Positions 50,816 through 62,600 of a stretch of DNA of 64,000 bases are shown here, piece by piece. The stretch covers positions 38,364-102,363 of the forward strand of contig JBBHKE010000225.1 of assembly GCA_037447655.1 (NCBI GenBank). Direction: 5' to 3'. Below the pieces are notes generated by a model. That model did not search any database. It was not told the DNA's origin and saw only the letters and a program-made list of their open reading frames with translations. The stretch is from Zygnema cylindricum (taxonomy: Eukaryota > Streptophyta > Zygnematophyceae > Zygnematales > Zygnemataceae). How positions within the stretch are numbered: position 1 is the stretch's first letter; every line of letters begins with the position of its first letter. The position numbers and the translations under genes are program-made.

Positions 50816-51516
50816 CTTAAAGGTCGGTTAACTGAACAGGCGCGTACGGAATTATACTTACAAACTAATGATCATGGAACAGAAACAGGACAGCGGACAC
50901 AAAGTACAACGGACGCAAAATAACATTCTGCGCGCCGCCAAAATCAAATGGACGACTTTCAATGAGAAAGTACGAGCGGACGGCCAAAGTGAGCGTCGGC
51001 ATCCCGGAATGGCTCTTTTGGCGGTTTATGCCAAAAAAGCCAGCGGATTGAAACGTGGCAGGTTTTTAGTGGATCCCAAGGAAAAAGGGGACAAAGCCAT
51101 GACGTCAGATGTGAAAGGTACATCGTTTTAACTGGAGCGGTACTAAAGTCGTACATATCTTATGCCGCCTATTGTAGTTTCGGCTTGTACAGATGATCTG
51201 ATTGGTAGGCACCTCAGTAGATAAAGGTTGTGAGTAGGGCGCGTGTGGGGAACAACACGTACATTTGAGTGAACTGGCCGTACATTTATCATTATAGTTT
51301 GTACAAGTATCGCCGATAGTTATCAATATCGGTATTATCAACGATAATAACTGATAAATATCGATTATTTATCGGCGATAACACCGATAACGATATATCG
51401 CACCCATATATCGATTATCAGCTACCCAAAAAAAAACCCATATCGGTTATCAGCAAATCCTTACCGATACACAACACTAGATATTACCTTCGCTCGTACA
51501 AAGATTGCGCTCAAAC

Positions 51517-51973
51517 CAAAGTTCAAAAGTAGGTGAAAGTAGCCCCATACAATATGCATATTGTACGCATAACATACAATATGACTTTAAGACCCATATT
51601 GTACTGGTCGCAAAATGAAAAAAAATGTAACAGGGTTGAGTTGCACATCGATTGATAGAGAATTAAACGTCATGTCTAAATTTTGAAAAACATTTGGATA
51701 AACAAATATTTTTCTGTGAATTTTGAGGTATTTTTATTTAAGCCGTCAGATTTTGGACGATCGGACGATCGCTGATCAAAGTAGCGATCTAAGAAGAGCA
51801 TATGAAATGCACACAACACAACTTACGATAGGACTATCGTCATATTTGGACGATCGGACGGTTTGCTGATAAAAGTAGCGATTTAAGAAGAGCATATGAA
51901 AAGCACATAACACAACTTACGATAAAAGCGCCTACAAAAGGCTTACAATATAAGCGCCTACTTTTGAACTATG
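51517..51973. mobile_element. hAT-like MITE, 457 bp, CAAAGTTC/CATAGTTC ends
   Basis: Ends CAAAGTTCAAAAGTAGG and inward CATAGTTCAAAAGTAGGC. The flanks GCTCAAAC and GTTCAAAC match at 7 of 8 positions, as an aged 8-bp target duplication. Internal text (CCCATACAATATGC, CGGACGATCG) is shared with 55,687-55,992. Confidence 0.75.
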
Positions 51974-53134
51974 GTTCAAACATTGCATACAAAGATTCTT
52001 TTAAGATTTTAAGCATCAAATATTAACCTACGTGTTACCACCCAGAATGAGCCACCCAAATAAAAAGTGGTTTCCTGACGTGATCTAATGGAAGGCACGC
52101 CCTTCATTACAATTTTCCGTACAATTACTGAAGCGGATGGCCACCTTTATTCAAATAAAATGTGAATGAATAAAGGTATGTCCGCGTGTGCCAAAGTAAT
52201 AGATATTTTATGTCGTTTTACCCAACAAATTAGCGTCGTACCAATGAAGTTTAAGTCGTACGTGCAAAATGAAAAGAATGGAAGTATATGCGTACGACAA
52301 TATGTGGTTAAGTATAGGTTTTTTTGTCGTTTTCCTTTAAAACTTAGCGCCGTACTGCTAATGTTGCAACCGTACGAATAATAAGTCACAATTTTGTAGA
52401 GTACAATTTGAGTCATCCTCGAACTTAAGATGTACACAAATTTGTCGTTTTGTGTTTTTTTGACACAGTCACGTCATCTTCAAACTTGTCATAAAACACA
52501 TCGCATTATGTTTTAAATAAAGTAAAACCATTTTTCACAATTAGGAAAATGTATTCCCACGTGTGAAAAGTTTTCATATTTTTTTGACGACTTAAAAAAG
52601 TACAGCCTAGGTTCATTACAAGGGCCAGTAGTTAAAAAAGTCGTGTGTCACTATGTCCACACCGAGAAGAGATAGTCCCACACGCCGTAATCGGGTATTG
52701 CAATAGGGTCACAGGGTTTGTTTTGTGTTTTTTTATAATAAAACAAAAAAAAACCCTAAACATACAGTCGCGTGGAGAAAACGAGGTGTGGACCTAATCA
52801 GGGTGCTCACGCGTGCGAAAAGTTGCAAAAATGTTGCAAGGTTTAGGGCTATTCGTTTTTGTCCGCATGCACCTTGTATGGTTTATTTTAAAGGGGTCTC
52901 GATGGTGCAGTGTCATTTCACGAAAAGGTGGAAAGTTTGCCAAGGTGAAAAATCTATGTAGTCGCCACTGTTGCTCGCACTCATTGCCACTGTCCCCTTG
53001 CACCCTATCCACCCCTTTGAGCAACAACCTTTCGCATTATGCCACAAGTTAGCTTTAGGTGCATCGGGAGGGGGGCAATGTGACGTTGGGAAGAATATAA
53101 CAAACGCGCAAAGAAAACAAAAATTGTAAGGGCC

Positions 53135-53267
<133 letters not shown>

Positions 53268-53405
53268 ATTCGTGGCGGCCGAACAAGAGGGGCAATCACA
53301 AAGGCATGTTGTCCAACCATGGCTATAAAAATATACATATACGATGTCCTAAAAATACACAAAACGTACCAATTTGTTTCAAAAGGTATAATGTGTTGTG
53401 TGCCC

Positions 53406-53825
53406 AGTTGTTCAAATCGCGCGATTTTTTCATTTTTTTCCATTTTCTACATATTGTACATGACTTTTGAAAAAATCGCAAAAAAAACGTCTAGTGTAAA
53501 CTAAAACCGTCAATTACAGAAATACTATAGACAAATTACGATAATTGTACGGTTTTTTACTGAAATTGTACGAAAGTTGACGAAAAGATACGATGCGCGT
53601 ATCGGTACTTTCCCTAGTTGTTCAAATCGGGTGATTTTTTTTTGTGTTTTCCAGTTTCTACGTATTGTACGTGACTTTTGAAAAAATCGTAAAAAAAACG
53701 TCTATTGTAAATTGAAAGTGTCAACTACGGAAAACTTATAGATAAATTACGGTAACTGTATAGTTTTTTATTGAAATTATACAGGAGATGACGAAAAGAT
53801 ACAATGCACGCATCGGTACCTTCTC
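53406..53825 (+). repeat. Direct repeat, period about 210, two copies
   Basis: AGTTGTTCAAATCG at 53,406 and 53,616 starts two diverged units that share TGACTTTTGAAAAAATCG, AAAAAACGTCTA, AAATTACG and GACGAAAAGATAC. Confidence 0.8.
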
Positions 53826-54077
53826 TTATGTAAATTGAACAAAATGTTCATGGATATGTACTGAATTTTATCGTACATCTACAGACAATTTCATTAAGAG
53901 ACGTTGGGCGTCACACTATTTGCGTGACGCAAGTTCAAAATGTATATGGAAGTCTTCCTCAAAACTTTGAAAAGAATCCGCCATGAAAACTTAAACAATT
54001 GAAAGCGATCCTTGAATGAATACGCCATCACTGACGCCATGGAGACTGACAGACAATATTATTATGATAAAAGAAAA

Positions 54078-54142
54078 GCGTTGTCTAGGATTCGAGCCTG
54101 GACCTCCAGAATAATATGCGCCATTAGGCATTGTTGTGCGTT
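54078..54142 (-). other. tRNA-like module, free-standing
   Basis: Minus strand reads ATGCCTAATGGCGC (D arm and A-box-like), then 20 bases on GGCTCGAATCCT (B-box-like). The flanks (ATGGCG downstream) recall those of the LTR modules at 45 and 50 kb. It may be an LTR scrap or a tRNA-derived SINE; no acceptor stem seen. Confidence 0.45.
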
Positions 54143-54701
54143 ACCAATTGAAGTAAATGTATCGAAGTCAACAGTTGGTGTGTTGATTATTTAAATGATT
54201 TCAATTGTTTACCGCTCATTTAACGGAAAGCGTACAAACTTCGTTACATGTTTAATTCAATTTTTTTAACATGTACCAAAATGTAGGGACAAAAATTCTT
54301 TAACGATTTTTACGATTTTTTCAAATCGACCTCTCGAGTTTCTACGTAGTGTACGCGTGTTTGAATCGTGCCTAAAATACAGTTTGAACAACTATGCTTG
54401 TGTGACACTTCAAAAATTTCGGAAAATACGATTCGGCAAAGACAGATTATACACGGTGACAATTGTCATAAGCATTGTCGACGTATAGAATCGTCACAAA
54501 TATAAGTAACAATTTCGAGTAAACACATATAGACACTTGAAATCCGGGTCCGCCGGATCCGCGCTAAAAAACAAAGTAAGTTCGCTAAGTTACAAGTACA
54601 TGGGGCCGTACCCTAATTTGCGCCAGCTTTTGTACTCTTTTGTTTTTTCGACCCATGGCCACGTCATGGCACGCCATTTTAAAACTTTACCTTAAAACGT
54701 A

Positions 54702-54990
54702 GAAGGGCACTTTGCAATGTAACCAAAACGTAGTCTTGTGACTTTGTTTTTTAGCGAAGATTTTCCGTACTACTTTGAAAGCGTTCCGTTGTAACGCGAT
54801 TCAATCGTTACTTTAAATTGTGACGGTTATATACGACTCCAAATTTGCGACAATTGATGACGTTGACATACTAGCGATGGTCGTAGGCTTGTATTCTCGT
54901 GTGATATTGTAGATTTTTAGGGTTTTGGACATTTTGACGTCACGCTCACTATGATTGCGTCAACGTTATTGATTCCATATCTTGTTCAAA
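54702..54990 (-). mobile_element. CCCCATGT-ended family, inverted end fragment
   Basis: Starts AGAAGGGCACTTTGCAATG and parallels 31,604-31,965, including AGCGAAGATTTTCCGTAC and TTTTGACGTCACGCTCA. Confidence 0.5.
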
Positions 54991-55198
54991 AAATGTAGCG
55001 AAAATTTTAGATTGTGAGAGAATAAACATTAGTATAAGAGCTACACACAAAATTATGAAAAAATCTCTCGAGGGAGGTGATTGTCGAGGAAAAAAAGTAT
55101 TCGTCAAGAGAGATTGTAAAAAGACAAAATAGTAAAAAGAAGAGTTACACAAACTGTCTTTTTGCAAAGGGAGACGTACCACTACTTCGCTCATTGTT

Positions 55199-55368
55199 AT
55201 TAGTGTTAATAAGTCGCTACTATTTATAGCAAAAAATCACAAAATAAAGTTAACAACGTTATTTAAAGATGTATACTACAACCTGCCATGTCTCCTTGCA
55301 TTAAGTAGTATTACTAATTATAATTTTTCATCAACACTAATAACTGTTTAATGCTAATAACAATGAGC
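55199..55368. mobile_element. Short MITE, 170 bp
   Basis: Ends GCTCATTGTTATTAGTGTTA and inward GCTCATTGTTATTAGCATTA; no coding capacity. Confidence 0.6.
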
Positions 55369-55384
55369 CTTGTAATTCTGTACT

Positions 55385-55580
55385 TATTCGGGTACGGGCA
55401 GGTACGGGTAGTCGCGGGAAATTGAGTTTCGGTTAAACATTTATTTTCGTAAACGCGTATCGGGTAACGGTTAACAATTTAGGAGCGTCACACAGCCCAG
55501 CCGGACTTCGGGTTCTCAACTTTTGATTTTTTCTTTTTTGTCGGTTTCGGTTATCTAAAATTTGACTTTTGCGACCTCTG
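55385..55580 (+). mobile_element. hAT-like element, right-end fragment
   Basis: Parallels 56,745-56,933 (GGTTAACGGTTAACAATTT-type text, TTTTGACTTTTGCGACCTCTG). The left part is missing. Another end fragment is at 58,560-58,608. Confidence 0.65.
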
Positions 55581-55686
55581 TCCGAGATTACTTCGTTCGC
55601 ATCGACATGTCGGATCATATAAACATATCGTATCCTATCGATATCGGCACATCGTATCACTATCTGCGATTTCCATCGGAATAGAT

Positions 55687-55992
55687 CATAGTTCAAAAGT
55701 AGGTGAAAGTAGGCCCATACAATATGCCTATTGTATGGAAAACATACAATATGACCTTAAGACCCATATTGTATTCGGACCTATTCGGACCAATTAAAAC
55801 ATTCGGACAAAAAATTGGACCAATTAAAACATTCGGACCAAAAATATTTATTTACACCGTCAACTTCGGACGATCGGACGGTCGCTGATCAATGTATCGA
55901 TCTAAGAAGATCACATGAAAATCCAATAACACAACTTACGCTAAAGTCACCGACCAAAGGCCTACCATAAAAGCGCCTACTTTTGAATTATG
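55687..55992. mobile_element. hAT-like MITE, 306 bp, with 8-bp target duplication
   Basis: Ends CATAGTTCAAAAGTAGG and inward CATAATTCAAAAGTAGGC; flanked by GAATAGAT at 55,679-55,686 and 55,993-56,000. The paralogous stretch near 58,690 reads straight through CCATCGGAATAGATACA, an empty site that confirms the borders. Confidence 0.9.
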
Positions 55993-56298
55993 GAATAGAT
56001 ACACCGCGTTGGAAAGTCAAATGTTGTGCATCTCCACTAGAGGTCGCAAACGGTCAACCGAAACCGTGACCGCCCGTTAACCGACCGCCGGCGACGAATC
56101 CGGAACGGATTCGGTGGCCAAATTTTGAGGGCCAGGGGGTCGCGGTCGGTCGATTCACCAGAATAATAAAGACGGTCGGTTACGGTCGATTAACCAAAAA
56201 ACCAAAAAAAATGAAAAATTTGTACTGTATATAATATCCAACATTATTGTACTCTGTACTCTTTGGTATCGTGGAAGTACGTGACATCATGATTAGCG

Positions 56299-56485
56299 TC
56301 GCAAATCTGACACGGTACTGTAGTAACACTATTCATTTCGCAAATCTTAGGGAACGCGACAAAGAGTCGCAAATCTGACATGGTAACACTATTCATTTCG
56401 CAAATCTTAGGGAACGCGACAAAGCTTCGCAAATCTGACACGTTAGTAAACACTATTCATTTCTCAAATCTAAGGGAACGAGACA
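56299..56485 (+). repeat. Minisatellite, 3 copies of about 60-69 bases
   Basis: CGCAAATCTGACA followed by ACACTATTCATTTC and AATCT.AGGGAACG occurs at about 56,300, 56,369 and 56,428, inside the hAT-like element. Confidence 0.88.
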
Positions 56486-56520
56486 AATCGTAATTTTTGG
56501 CTCATTAATACGTCGTACAT

Positions 56521-56723
56521 TACACCTTGAATCGTTATTAGCCTTATGTACGCTATATTGGCACCCCAAATTTTTGACATTGAAACCTTAAATAGTATAA
56601 ATTACACTATTTAAGGACGTGGACCATAATCTGCCACGTCTCATGACACTAAATTAGAATGAATGACGCTAATTTTTTCTTTACACTAATAATTTCTATA
56701 CGCTAATAACGATTCAAGGTGTA
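56521..56723. mobile_element. TACACC-family MITE nested in the hAT-like element, 203 bp
   Basis: Ends TACACCTTGAATCGTTATTA and its exact reverse complement, bordered by TA. Younger than its host element. Confidence 0.85.
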
Positions 56724-57193
56724 GTTAATTTTGTAATTTTTCGGTTACGGGCGGGCACGGTTAGTCGCGAGAAATCGAGTTTCGGTTAACTTTTGTTTTC
56801 GTAAACGTCGGTCGGTTAACGGTTAACAATTTTGGAGCGTGACATAACCCGGTCGGGCGTCGGTTACTTAGATTTTGAAAAAAAAAAAACGGTCGGTTTC
56901 GCCTATGCAAAATTTTGACTTTTGCGACCTCTGATCTCCACATCGCTTAGGGTACAACAAGTACGTGGCCGTATCGGATACCCGATTAATTGGGTGGCGA
57001 CACGCTGCTTACAAAACTCTTAGGCAAACGGTTTTAACTGCTTTCAGCTACCGTACATACAGGCCACGACGGCGAACTGAAAACCCGTTAATAACTGTTT
57101 TTGTTTGAATTGTAAAATGATCGCAATAGCCGACGTGCTATATATAGCTTCTCGAAAATTCATCAGTTTTCGAATGTTTTTGTCTTATGCGTG

Positions 57194-57810
57194 GTTCACA
57201 CTTGAAAAAGGGGAAAACGGTATGGTATGAAAACGGTACTTTTTTTTGTCCGCCGTGAACTGGCACGTGACGCTAGCCTACGTCAACTACACCGTCAATC
57301 GCTATTAGAGTAAAGGAATAAATAGCGTAAAAAAAAAATTAGTGTTATTAACACTAATCGGGAATTTTAAAAAAATATATAAATATATATATACTAATAA
57401 ATCCCTAACTGTAATTTGGGTTGTCCTGAATAATATATACCCGCCCTTTCGATGTCTACAGTATTATGTGTATTCGTACAAAAACTGACGAAATTCTTCA
57501 AAAACGAAAAAGTGCATTCCGAACATGATGTCCGATGGCGGACGGCAGTTGCCGTTTGCTTTACGCAGCTGTCGAGTTTTGACGCATGGAACTGCATCTT
57601 TTGTCTGCCGCTACGCTCCAAAACGGTCGAAACCTACCGCCCCAACCGTCACCGCCGCGTTTTTTGTCATTTTATGAAATTTGGCGTACGGATCCCAAAA
57701 TTTATTGCGTGGTTCACACTTGAAAAATGGGAAAACGGTATGGTATGAAAACGGTACTTTTTTTTGTCCGCCGTGAACTGGCACGTGACGCTAGCTTACG
57801 TCAACTAGCG
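57194..57810. mobile_element. Tandem heads of the TTCACACTTGAAAA element family
   Basis: Two heads, at 57,194 and 57,712, each with TTCACACTTGAAAAA, ACGGTATGGTATGAAAACGG and GTGAACTGGCACGTGACG. Between them is interior text shared with 29,990-30,235. The 57,187 border is where the 58.6-59.0 kb paralog loses similarity, so this is also an insertion. Confidence 0.65.
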
Positions 57811-57980
57811 TGTCGTCACTATTTAAAACGAACCTATATTAGATTGTTTTACGCTAATTCAACCTTACCTTAAATTGTTTAATGAAAAAAATCGAATTAT
57901 CTACTCTATTTAACGTGATAGAGTCAAAATTTAGGGCGACTGAATTAGCGTTATTTACTCTAATTACAATTCGCTGTGTA
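57288..57980. mobile_element. TACACCG-family MITE split by another element
   Basis: Left end TACACCGTCAATCGCTATTA at 57,288; right end reads inward TACACAGCGAATTGTAATTA at 57,980. The right third (57,815-57,980) matches 43,728-43,890 inverted; the middle holds part of the TTCACACTT family. Confidence 0.5.
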
Positions 57981-58608
57981 GTGTACGGATATTGAAATAC
58001 GACAACGTGGCGTGATGTGACGAGATCGCACACGCCAAAATTACAAGTGCGATACTGTACGTTACTGTACCGGTATTGATAACACGACACATCGTACGTC
58101 ACGCCAACACTGTAATAACAGTAATGTACGGATAGTGAGAATACGACAACGTGGCGTGATGAACGGGATCGCACGCGCAAAATTTTAAAGTACAATACTG
58201 TACGTTACTCAACCGGCATTGATAACACGACATTTTGGCGTGACGTCGAGTTTGTCTGGCCTTTAATCATACCACTACAACCACGCGAAATACAACAAAT
58301 AAGATTGTACCACGTCTCTCTATTCATTACATCAAAATTGGAACATGACAAAGCCAATCAAAACTGAAATCACTCAACGGCTCACGATCTTACACAATAA
58401 CATCGACGATCACATATCGTTGTCACCAGAGACGCCAATCAAAACTCAAAACACTCAACGGCTCAAGATCTTACATAAAAACAATCGACGGTCAATTTTC
58501 GTTGTCACCAGAGACGAAGGCGACTACAATGCTTTTCCCTTTTAGAAAAAGGGCAAAGCAAAAACGGCCGGTTTCGGTTATGTAAAATTTTGACTTTTGC
58601 GACCTCTG

Positions 58609-58981
58609 CTTCGTTCGCATCGACATATCGGATCATTCAAGCATATCGCATCTATCGATATTGGCACATCGTTTCACTATCTGCGATTTCCATCGGAATA
58701 GATACATCGCGTTAGAAAGTAAAATGTTGTGCATTTCCACATCGCTTCGGGCACAACAAGTACGTGGTCGTATCGGATACCCGATTAATTGGGTGGCGAC
58801 ACGCTGTTTACAAAACTCCGAGGCAAACGGTTTTAACTGCTTTCAGATACCGTACAGGCCACGACGGTGAACTGAAACCCGTTAATAACTGATTTTGTTT
58901 GAATTATAAAATGATCGCAATAGCCGACGTGCTATATTAGCTTCTCGAAAATTCATCAGTTTTCGAATGTTTTTGTCTTAA
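58609..58981 (+). repeat. Segmental duplicate of 55,592-57,187 lacking its insertions
   Basis: Follows the same order (CATCGACATATCGGATCAT, CTATCTGCGATTTCCATCGG, AAATGTTGTGCAT, GTACGTGG.CGTATCGGATAC, TTTTAACTGCTTTCAG) but without the 306-bp and 896-bp hAT-like elements. Gives empty sites for both. From 57,990 to 58,560 two near copies of CAACGGCTCA.GATCTTACA (58,375 and 58,458) are the only structure. Confidence 0.88.
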
Positions 58982-59469
58982 TTTTGGACATACTGTTTTA
59001 CATTATATTATTTCAGTGCGAACGAAAAGTCTACAAAATTGTCCACACTAATGTGCGTATTGTATGTATGTTCACCATGCACCTCCGTCCTTTCGTACAG
59101 AGATGCCACTTTTGAACGCGAGGTCAAAACTCCATAATGTCTTTTGATTATTATTGCAATTTTTGACAACTTCAATTCTTAAAACTGCTGAGGCAATCTG
59201 AGTCGAAAGGGTGGAGATTGCGCCTATACCGTACAGTCGTACAATAGTCGTACACGGTCTCTAATAGTGATCTATGGTGTAGCGATGAACTTAAGTCACT
59301 TTACTTTTACCAGACTTTTGCTGACCTAACTTCAACGTTTATTTAATAAAAATGAGCTTGTATCAGAGCTTCCGAAACCCTAATAACACTGCAAACTCGT
59401 GACGATTTTTTTCGTACGAAAAAACAAAATTGAGCTTGGATTGAGGAGATCGATCTCTAAGAACTCTGA

Positions 59470-59541
59470 AAACCCTAAAAATCCTGGAAACCCTAAAAAT
59501 CCTGGAAACCCTAAAAATCCTGGAAACCCTAAAAATCCTGC
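59470..59541 (+). repeat. 18-bp tandem repeat with telo-box words, four copies
   Basis: AAACCCTAAAAATCCTGG repeated four times about 65 bases upstream of the GT92 start codon. Each unit contains AAACCCTAA, the plant telo-box word. The short frame across it (NPKNPG repeats, 59,399-59,602) is probably not a protein. From 58,982 to 59,398 nothing is recognised. Confidence 0.88.
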
Positions 59542-59603
59542 TAAGACACGGATAGACGCCCGAAAAACCTTAAGAAACCCTAAAATTTTCTTAAAGCCTT
59601 AGA

Positions 59604-62600
59604 ATGTCAAGAATAGGTTCAAAACTTGGCGGTGCAACGCCTCATCGAGGGAAACTCCGGAGAAAGAATCAGTACTTTGCAAAATTTTTCCGCACGTGTT
59701 GGCCGGCCTTTCCTATTGGCCTGCTGATAGTGTTGCTGCGATGGAGATATCAACACTCACAACATCAGGTAGAGTTAAATGACATACCCCCCCTGCATCC
59801 TCACCCCCCCTCTCCCCTCTCCTCCTCCTCACCCCCCTGCCTGCCCTTCCTCCTCTGCCTCGTCCCCCGCTCCCTCTCCCTCTCCCTCTCCCTCCCTTCC
59901 TCCCTCCCTCTCCCCTCCTTTATCGTCATGATTTCCTCAACCTTTGTTTTTTTACATTATTTTTTCAATGTTAGATATTATTAAAATCCGCCATTAAATA
60001 TTTTATTTTTTTTGGAATAAAATTGTTGAATCAATATAATGTTAAATCATATTAAATATTATTCATAATTTTAAATCATGTTACAATTTTATGTTATATC
60101 ATAGTGTTAAATCATTAATGTCAATTTCTGTTATTAAATCGTTTAGCTCTGGATCCCTTTTTACCGTTAAATTTATGAAAAACATCCACAGAAAAAGTTA
60201 AAATTAAAAAACAAAATAAAAATTTAAAAAACACTTCATGTGAAAATCTCAATTTGTTTTTTGGATCCAAAGTGTGAATCAATAAACTGCCTATTTTTTT
60301 TCAAAAACCAAGACATTTAGAAGTTTTTAAGAAAATTAGGTTTAGATATTTGAATGGTTCATATTTGAAAAAATCATCAGTTATAAAAAAGAAAAAGGAA
60401 AATGAAATCTTGCCGACACTTTTTTTAACTGTTTTTTTTGTTGGATGAATTTATGACTTTCATCCATTTCAAATTGCTGATTTTCGCTATATAACGATTT
60501 TTTACGAATCCTTTAACCTTAAATGGATGTTTTTGAAAGAGGAAGCAAACAGCTCTAACCTTGAGCCTCTCATTCTTTTCCTTCCTCCCTGATTCTTTTC
60601 CCTTCCCTCTCCTTCTCTCCCTCCCCTACCCCTCTCTCTCTCTCCTCTCCCTCTCTCTCTCCTCTCCCTCTCCCTCAGCGCAGCCCTCTCCCTTGATTTC
60701 CCCCTTTCGATTTCTTTCTTTCAACTCTTACTAAACACCAAATCAAGATTTGATCCGAACTCCCACGATATTAATCGATCAAGATCTTCATCATTGCACA
60801 ATTTGGAGGCTTTTGCTAATCCGTCCATTCTCATGAATCTTTAAAACTTATTAAAGGCCATTGTTGTAACATCACCAAGAAGTCAATTTCGGTCAGCAAA
60901 GTCAACTCCGGTCAACAATTTAAACTCTGGTGAACAAAGTCAACGATGGTCAACAATTTCAACTCTGGTCAACAAAGTCAACTCTGTCTACCACATCTTT
61001 AACCTTGGTCTCCTCGGGATTTACTTCTTGCAGGCTTCTCTTCAGAGTTTTGTGAAGTTCAGTAGCTATCGAATAGGAGAGGGAGAATTTGCCGCCATTG
61101 GATTGGCTCCTTTAGAGAGACGTGGACGTACCAGATTTCGAGGATGTTCCTGGAAAGATAACGGAGGGGGAAGTTGGTATCGACCAATCCAAGGGCATCT
61201 CAAACGTGAGTTTCAGGTACACTGTCCACCTCAAAAGTTTTACCGTAATTAGTGTGGAACAGACCGACGGTGTGGATGGGAAAGACGAAGAGGATTTTTT
61301 TTTACCTTTTTGGAACAAAATAGTATGATGCATGCGGAATGTCGTTAATGGGTCCGAAAAAGGATTTGTGGGTTTCTGGATTCTTGCTGTTTCTCAAATT
61401 TTTGATTTTAATCGTTTTTGTGGTACACACTAGTTGATGTTTAGGATTGAAATCTGACAAAGTTAAGTTTATGGCCCGTAATTTATTTCAGTGAGCGGTG
61501 CACCATGAGTCAGGGCAGTGTTTACTAAGTATTACATGGTCACAATTTTCTGTCCTTTTTATACCAGTATAACGACATATTTTATGTACTTTGGGTGTTT
61601 TTTTCTGTTTTTTGTTTGTAAGCTTCTGGTTTTCGTCAGCATATGTTATAATACACTATGGGCTCCCAGGGGAAGGTTGTGTGCGGGCCTCCATTTTTAT
61701 TAATGTTGGAAACTGTTTTTTTTTTTGTTTCAATCAAGTTCTCTACCTGAACTTAATAGTGAAAACAAAGTATATTCATCTCTTTAGATGTTTTCAAAAC
61801 TCAATATTGGATGTACTATTGTCACTTGAGGTGCTGAATTTTTTCCTAAAAGTCTTCGTGCTAAACATGGTTTTTACCTTTTTTTTTTAATTATTCACTT
61901 ATATAAAGCTCGATCATGTTTCAAGTATACCATTCAACTTACAATGATGATTAAAAAACAGAACTAAACCATGTTTCTTCTTAAGAAAAGTTTCTAAAAC
62001 TTATTTCTAGAGAATGCTAGTAAACCATAGGTCTATCTACTGATTTGGAAAATCTATTTTCAATAATATTTCCTTATACACATGAGCCTCTCTCGTTCTC
62101 TCTCCTCCCCCCCCACTCTCCTCTCGCCCCTATCTCCCTCTCGCCCTCTCTCTCTCTCTCCCTCTTTCTTCGACAGCCTACTACCCAGGTGAACACCACG
62201 ACTTACTCTACGAGGCCGTTATTCTTCACTGTAAACTGAGACATGGAACTAGTGGTCGCAAAGGTGGACAACTTTTTATGAACATCGACGATAAGACCAT
62301 ATTAATTTATGATGAAGAAGCAAATGCTTTTCCGGGTTCTCTCGAACCTACGGCCCCTTTTAAACACCACGTTACTTTTTGTTCGCCTCCGGTCCACTCG
62401 GCAATCGACGCAAAACGGATTTATGAATGGCTCGAGTACCACATTTATTTGGGTATCGACTATTTTATTTTGTATGATGCCGGAGGGATTACGGCCGATG
62501 TCCTGCAAGTAAGAAGAGACAGTCTCATTTTTTATCCCTCCCTCCCTCCTTCCCTTCCTGCCTATCTCCTTGTTGTGTTGTTAAACACAGAAATTTTGAA

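Larger units (their letters stand above)
44312..51477. mobile_element. DNA transposon interrupted by a Copia element
   Basis: The pieces 44,312-44,319 and 50,514-51,477 join to one element of about 970 bp whose ends are GTGTTGTGTATCGGTAA and its exact reverse complement TTACCGATACACAACAC. The inner part is rich in palindromic TATCGGTTATCG words. It holds an unassigned 87-codon frame (50,868-51,131) encoding a basic peptide, possibly chance. It belongs with the TAGTGTTGTG-ended family at 37,053. Confidence 0.75.
56038..56933. mobile_element. hAT-like element, 896 bp, with 8-bp target duplication
   Basis: Starts TAGAGGTCGCAAACGG and ends TTTTGCGACCTCTG, close to the hAT terminal consensus; flanked by ATCTCCAC at 56,030-56,037 and 56,934-56,941. 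The paralog near 58,730 lacks it (GCATTTCCACATCGC). No transposase frame. Contains a nested MITE and a minisatellite. Confidence 0.9.

Noticed and set aside
50868-51131. Possible transposase or DNA-binding protein in the TATCGG-rich element
   Set aside because: 87 codons with no zinc-finger, catalytic or other motif; a chance frame is as likely.
59399-59602. 67-codon frame with NPKNPG repeats
   Set aside because: It follows from the 18-bp telo-box tandem repeat. An upstream ORF role cannot be excluded, but there is no sign of protein-level selection.
61122-61328. Alternative frame through GT92 exon 2 (EDVPGKITEGEVGIDQSKG)
   Set aside because: It reads plausibly, but its phase at the GTGAGT donor does not join to exon 3 in the GT92 frame; the other frame does.
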